Shown one piece after another: positions 60,760 to 64,000 of a DNA stretch of 64,000 nucleotides. The stretch comes from Combretum micranthum. Taxonomy: Eukaryota > Streptophyta > Magnoliopsida > Myrtales > Combretaceae. The stretch's first letter is position 1, and each line of letters opens with the position of its first letter. The notes under the pieces were generated by a model. The model did no database searches, had not been told where the DNA came from, and saw nothing but the letters and a program-made list of their open reading frames with translations. The position numbers were made by a program, and so were the translations under genes. The stretch lies in assembly GCA_024138025.1 (NCBI GenBank), contig JAMXBD010000112.1:186001-250000 (forward strand), in the 5' to 3' direction.

Positions 60760-63700
60760 TCAAAACGGAACTGACGTACCTTGTCCTTCAAATATCTCGG
60801 GGTACTTTCTCCGGATTTCATCTTCCGCTTCCCAGGTTGCTTCTTCAAAGGCATGATTCCTCCATAATACTTTCACGTAGTGAATGTCTTTGTTTCGTAG
60901 CCTTTGAGTTTTCTTATCCAATATCTTTACTGGGTGTTTTCATATGTCAGGTTTTCCTTCAACTGGATTGGTTCCAATTCCAGAATCCTTCTGGGTCGGC
61001 AACATATCTCCTCAAAACTGACACATGAAACACATTGTGAATCCCGGACAAATTAGGTGGTAGGGCTAGCCGATACGCCAGGTCTCCGACTCTTTCCAAG
61101 ATCTCAAAAGGTCCAATGTATCTCGGGCTTAACTTCCCTTGTGTACGCATCCTCTTGATACTTTTAATCGGGTTTATCTTCAGGTACACATGATCCACTT
61201 TAAATTCAAGCTTCGTCTTTTCAAGTCTGCCCAGCTCTTTTGTTGATCCTGGGCTTCCTTCATTTTCCGCTGAATCAACCTCACTTTATCCACGACTTCC
61301 TGTACCAATTCCGGCCCAATTGCTACCTTTTCCACTTCATCCCAAAACAAAGGGGACCTACATCACCGTCCATACAAGGCTTCATACGAGGCATCTGGAT
61401 GGTGGAGTGTAGCTGTTATTGTAGGCAAACTCGATAAGGTGTACATGACTATCCCAATTCCTTTGAATTCCAGGGCACACGCCCTAACTGTCTTCTAGGG
61501 TATGGATCGTCTGCTCAGACTGTCCGTCGGTCTGAGGATGGTAAGCCGTACTGAAATGCAATTTAGTACCCAAGCTCTTCTGCAAGCTCGTCCAAACTTG
61601 GACACAAATCTCGGGTCTCTATCAGAGACGATCCCTGCAGGTATGCCATGTAATCTCCGATCTCTCTGACATAAATCTTGGCTAACCTTTCCATTGAATA
61701 GGTCATATTTATGGGTAGGAAATGCGACGACTTAGTTAACCGATCCACTATTACCCATATTGCATCACACAACCCGTGGAGTCTTGGGGAAAGCCACAAA
61801 CAAAATCCATGGATATTTGATCCCACTTCCATTCAGGAATAGGTAAGGGCTTTAGCATTCCGCCCGGTCTCTGTGCTCTACCTTCACCTGTTGGCATACT
61901 GTGCACTTCATTACATAATCTGCCACATCTCGCTTCATCCCATTCCACCAATAGCAACCTTCAATCTTGGTAATTTTGGTGCCTCCCGGATGCATGGTAT
62001 ACCCAGAGTTATGTGCTTCACTCATTATTTCCTCTTCAACTCCTCATCCTCTGGTACGCACAGCCTTCCGTTCATCCGGATCACGTCCTCCTCATCCACG
62101 GCAAAGTCAAGGTACTTTCCCGCTTGGGTTTCCCTTTTTATCTTTTGTATCACTTCGTATTCTGTGCTTCTTTGATTCTTTCCACGAGGGTTGGTTCCAG
62201 CACCAAGTTAGATATCTCAAGCTCAGCACTTCGATCTATGAACTCGATCCTTAATTTCTCAAATTCCTTAATCAACTCCTTCTGGCTTGTAATCAAAGCG
62301 GCTACCTCCCCGTGATTCTTCCGACTTAGGGCGTCCGCGACTGCATTTACTCTCCCTGGACAGTAATTTATCCCCAGGTCATAATCTTTTATTAATTCCA
62401 GCCACCTCCTTTGCCGCATGTTCAACTCCTTCTGTGTGAACAGGTATTTAAGGCTTTTATGATCTGTGTATATCTCACACCGTTGTCCATACAGATAATG
62501 TCGCCATAACTTCAAGGCAAAGACAACTGCAGCTAGTTCCAAATCATGCGTAGGGTAATTCTGCTCATGCGGTCTCAATTGCCGAGAAGCATACGCAATG
62601 ACCTTCCGTTCTTGCATCAAGACGCATCCAAGACCATTTCTCGAAGCATCACTATGTACCGTGTAAGACTTTTCCGGATCTGGTAAAACCAAAATCGGTG
62701 CCGAGACCAGTCGTCGCTTTAGTTCCTGAAAACTTTGTTCTCTCTTGTCTGTCCAAATGAATTTTTCGTTCTTTTGAGTCAATTGAGTCAGCGGCTTAGC
62801 TATCTTGAAAAATCCTTCACAAATTTGCGATAGTAGCCAGCCAATCCCAAGAAACTCCTCACTTCAGTAACTGTTTGTGGTGGCTTCCAATCCACTATCG
62901 CCTTGATCTTTTCGGGATCAACTGATATCCATCACCCGTTACCACATGTCCGAGGAAGGATATCCTGTCTAACCAAAAGTCACACTTGGACAGCTTGGCG
63001 TACAGCTTGTTATCTCGTAAGGTTTGCAATGAAAAGATGCTCCTCATGTTGCTTTGGTCTTTGAATATATGAGGATGTCGTCTATAAAGACTATCACACA
63101 TTTATCCAAAAGCGGCTTATAGACTCTATTCATTAAGTCCATAAATGCAGCCGGTGCATTAGTCAGTCCAAATGACATTACCAGAAACTCGTAGTGCCCA
63201 TAACGAGTACGAAAAGCTGTCTTAGGCACATCCTCAGGCCTAATCCTTAGCTGATGATACCCCGAACGTAAGTCAATACGTGAGAACACACAAGCTCCTT
63301 GCAGCTGGTCAAACAAAAATCGATTCTTGGCAAGGGATATCGATTTTTGACAGTCACCTTATTCAATTCCCGGTAGTCGATACACAACCTCATCGATCCG
63401 TCCTTCTTCTTCACAAACAAGACGGGTGCGCCCCATGGCGATACACTTGGTCTTATAAATTTCTGGTCTAGAAGTTCTTGTAACTGCGTCTTTAGCTCCT
63501 TTAACTCAGCCGGTGCCATCCGGTATGGCGCTTTAGATATTGGTTCGGTATTTGGAGCCAACACAATCTCAAAGTCGATCTCTCTCTTGGCGGTAATCCC
63601 GGCAAAATTTCTGGGAACACATCCAAGTATTCATTCACCACTGGAATATTCTTTTCCTCACGGTTTTCCCCTTCATCCAAGACATCCTCAATCGGTATCA

Positions 63701-63920
63701 TCTCCTCATCCTCCATCATCAACTCGAACGAGCTTAGATCAACCTTCTTGGGACTAAGGCCTCTCCCATAAATTCTACTTTTTCTCCCGATTGATCATAA
63801 AAACATACAGTCCTTTGGCAATCCACTATTGCCTTTACTCTACTTAGCCAATTCATCCCGAGGATAACTTCGTATTTATTCATTTCCAACACAATTAAAT
63901 CACTTTTGGAGTGCGACCAA
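60760..63920 (-). pseudogene. Chromovirus pol remnant: PR-RT-RNase H-integrase-chromodomain
   Basis: In order from high to low coordinates: protease end (YEVILGMNWLSRVKAIVDCQ, about 63880-63820); RT with [60 protein letters not shown] and the catalytic [10 protein letters not shown] (about 63070); RNase H (62782-62150) with [26 protein letters not shown] and VADALSRK; integrase with PLPIPEWKWDQISMDFV (about 61820) and VDRLTKSSHFLPI (catalytic Asp region); the LSPRYIGPFEIL block (about 61120); and a chromodomain VKVLWRNHAFEEATWEAEDE (about 60855), ending at a TGA at 60760-60762, only 17 bp before the polypurine tract. Frame shifts separate most blocks, so it cannot make a full polyprotein. Confidence 0.9.
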
Positions 63921-64000
63921 GGATTCCAATGGACAGTCTTTTATCAGATCTCGGGTCGACACAACACTCCCGTGGGGGTCTTAATCCTCAAGCTAACCGT

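Larger units (their letters stand above)
57317..64000 (-). mobile_element. Ty3/gypsy chromovirus (Tekay/Del-like), 3' part, runs off the window
   Basis: In minus orientation: protease end, RT, RNase H, integrase, chromodomain, polypurine tract and a 3.4-kb 3' LTR. RT and RNase H precede integrase, which fixes Ty3/gypsy. The motif KLSPRYIGPFEILERVGDLA and a C-terminal chromodomain place it with chromoviruses; the long LTR favours Tekay/Del. The 5' LTR, gag and most of the protease lie beyond 64000. The pol frame is broken in several places. Confidence 0.93.

Noticed and set aside
61873..62315. Overlapping plus-strand frames of about 100 codons
   Set aside because: Shadows of the chromovirus integrase/RNase H region on the minus strand.
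1..64000. A previously undescribed multi-gene system
   Set aside because: Every protein-coding region with clear conservation belongs to a known plant enzyme or transposon family; nothing supports a new system.

Overview
This is a window of eukaryotic nuclear DNA, almost certainly from a eudicot plant. It is AT-rich, its genes have many introns, both host genes are plant type (one carries the plant-specific calmodulin-binding tail), and the mobile DNA is typical of plants: Ty1/copia, Ty3/gypsy chromovirus, a 5S-bearing Cassandra TRIM, PIF/Harbinger and foldback MITEs. No bacterial-style operons, CRISPR arrays or prophages are present.

Layout. 1-1519: diverged tandem repeats of about 520-545 bp. 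1520-6480: a nearly complete but decayed Ty1/copia element (213/212-bp LTRs). 6854-14156, minus strand: a complete seven-exon glutamate decarboxylase (GAD) gene encoding 494 aa. Its 5.3-kb second intron appears to be of the rare GC-AG type, and a G-quadruplex motif lies beside its TATA box. 14310-23450: mostly featureless AT-rich DNA with a Ty3 pol tail fragment and two orphan exon-like fragments. 24540-29560, minus strand: a complete fifteen-exon cytosolic-type NADP-isocitrate dehydrogenase gene encoding 412 aa, probably with an extra intron in its 3' UTR. 29800-43500: repeat-rich intergenic DNA with a gypsy gag/pol fragment, two copies of one foldback MITE and a dead PIF/Harbinger transposase gene. 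43511-44133: a Cassandra TRIM carrying 5S rRNA-derived sequence in both LTRs. 44165-55237: a gag-only Ty3/gypsy element (TR-GAG-like) with 1.6-kb LTRs, one of which was split by a 3.46-kb solo LTR with a perfect 5-bp target duplication. 57317-64000: the 3' LTR and most of pol of a chromodomain-bearing Ty3/gypsy element that runs off the window. Its LTR belongs to the same family as the solo LTR.

The two host genes lie on the same strand about 10 kb apart and act on connected metabolites: NADP-ICDH makes 2-oxoglutarate and NADPH, 2-oxoglutarate is aminated to glutamate elsewhere, and GAD decarboxylates glutamate to GABA. This adjacency may be coincidental. Every transposon protein gene seen is broken. 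I found no convincing new protein system. The most unusual items are the GC-AG intron, the core-promoter G-quadruplex, the gag-only element with its nested solo LTR, and the Cassandra element. All exon joins were worked out by hand from splice signals, reading-frame continuity and family knowledge; no alignment was run.
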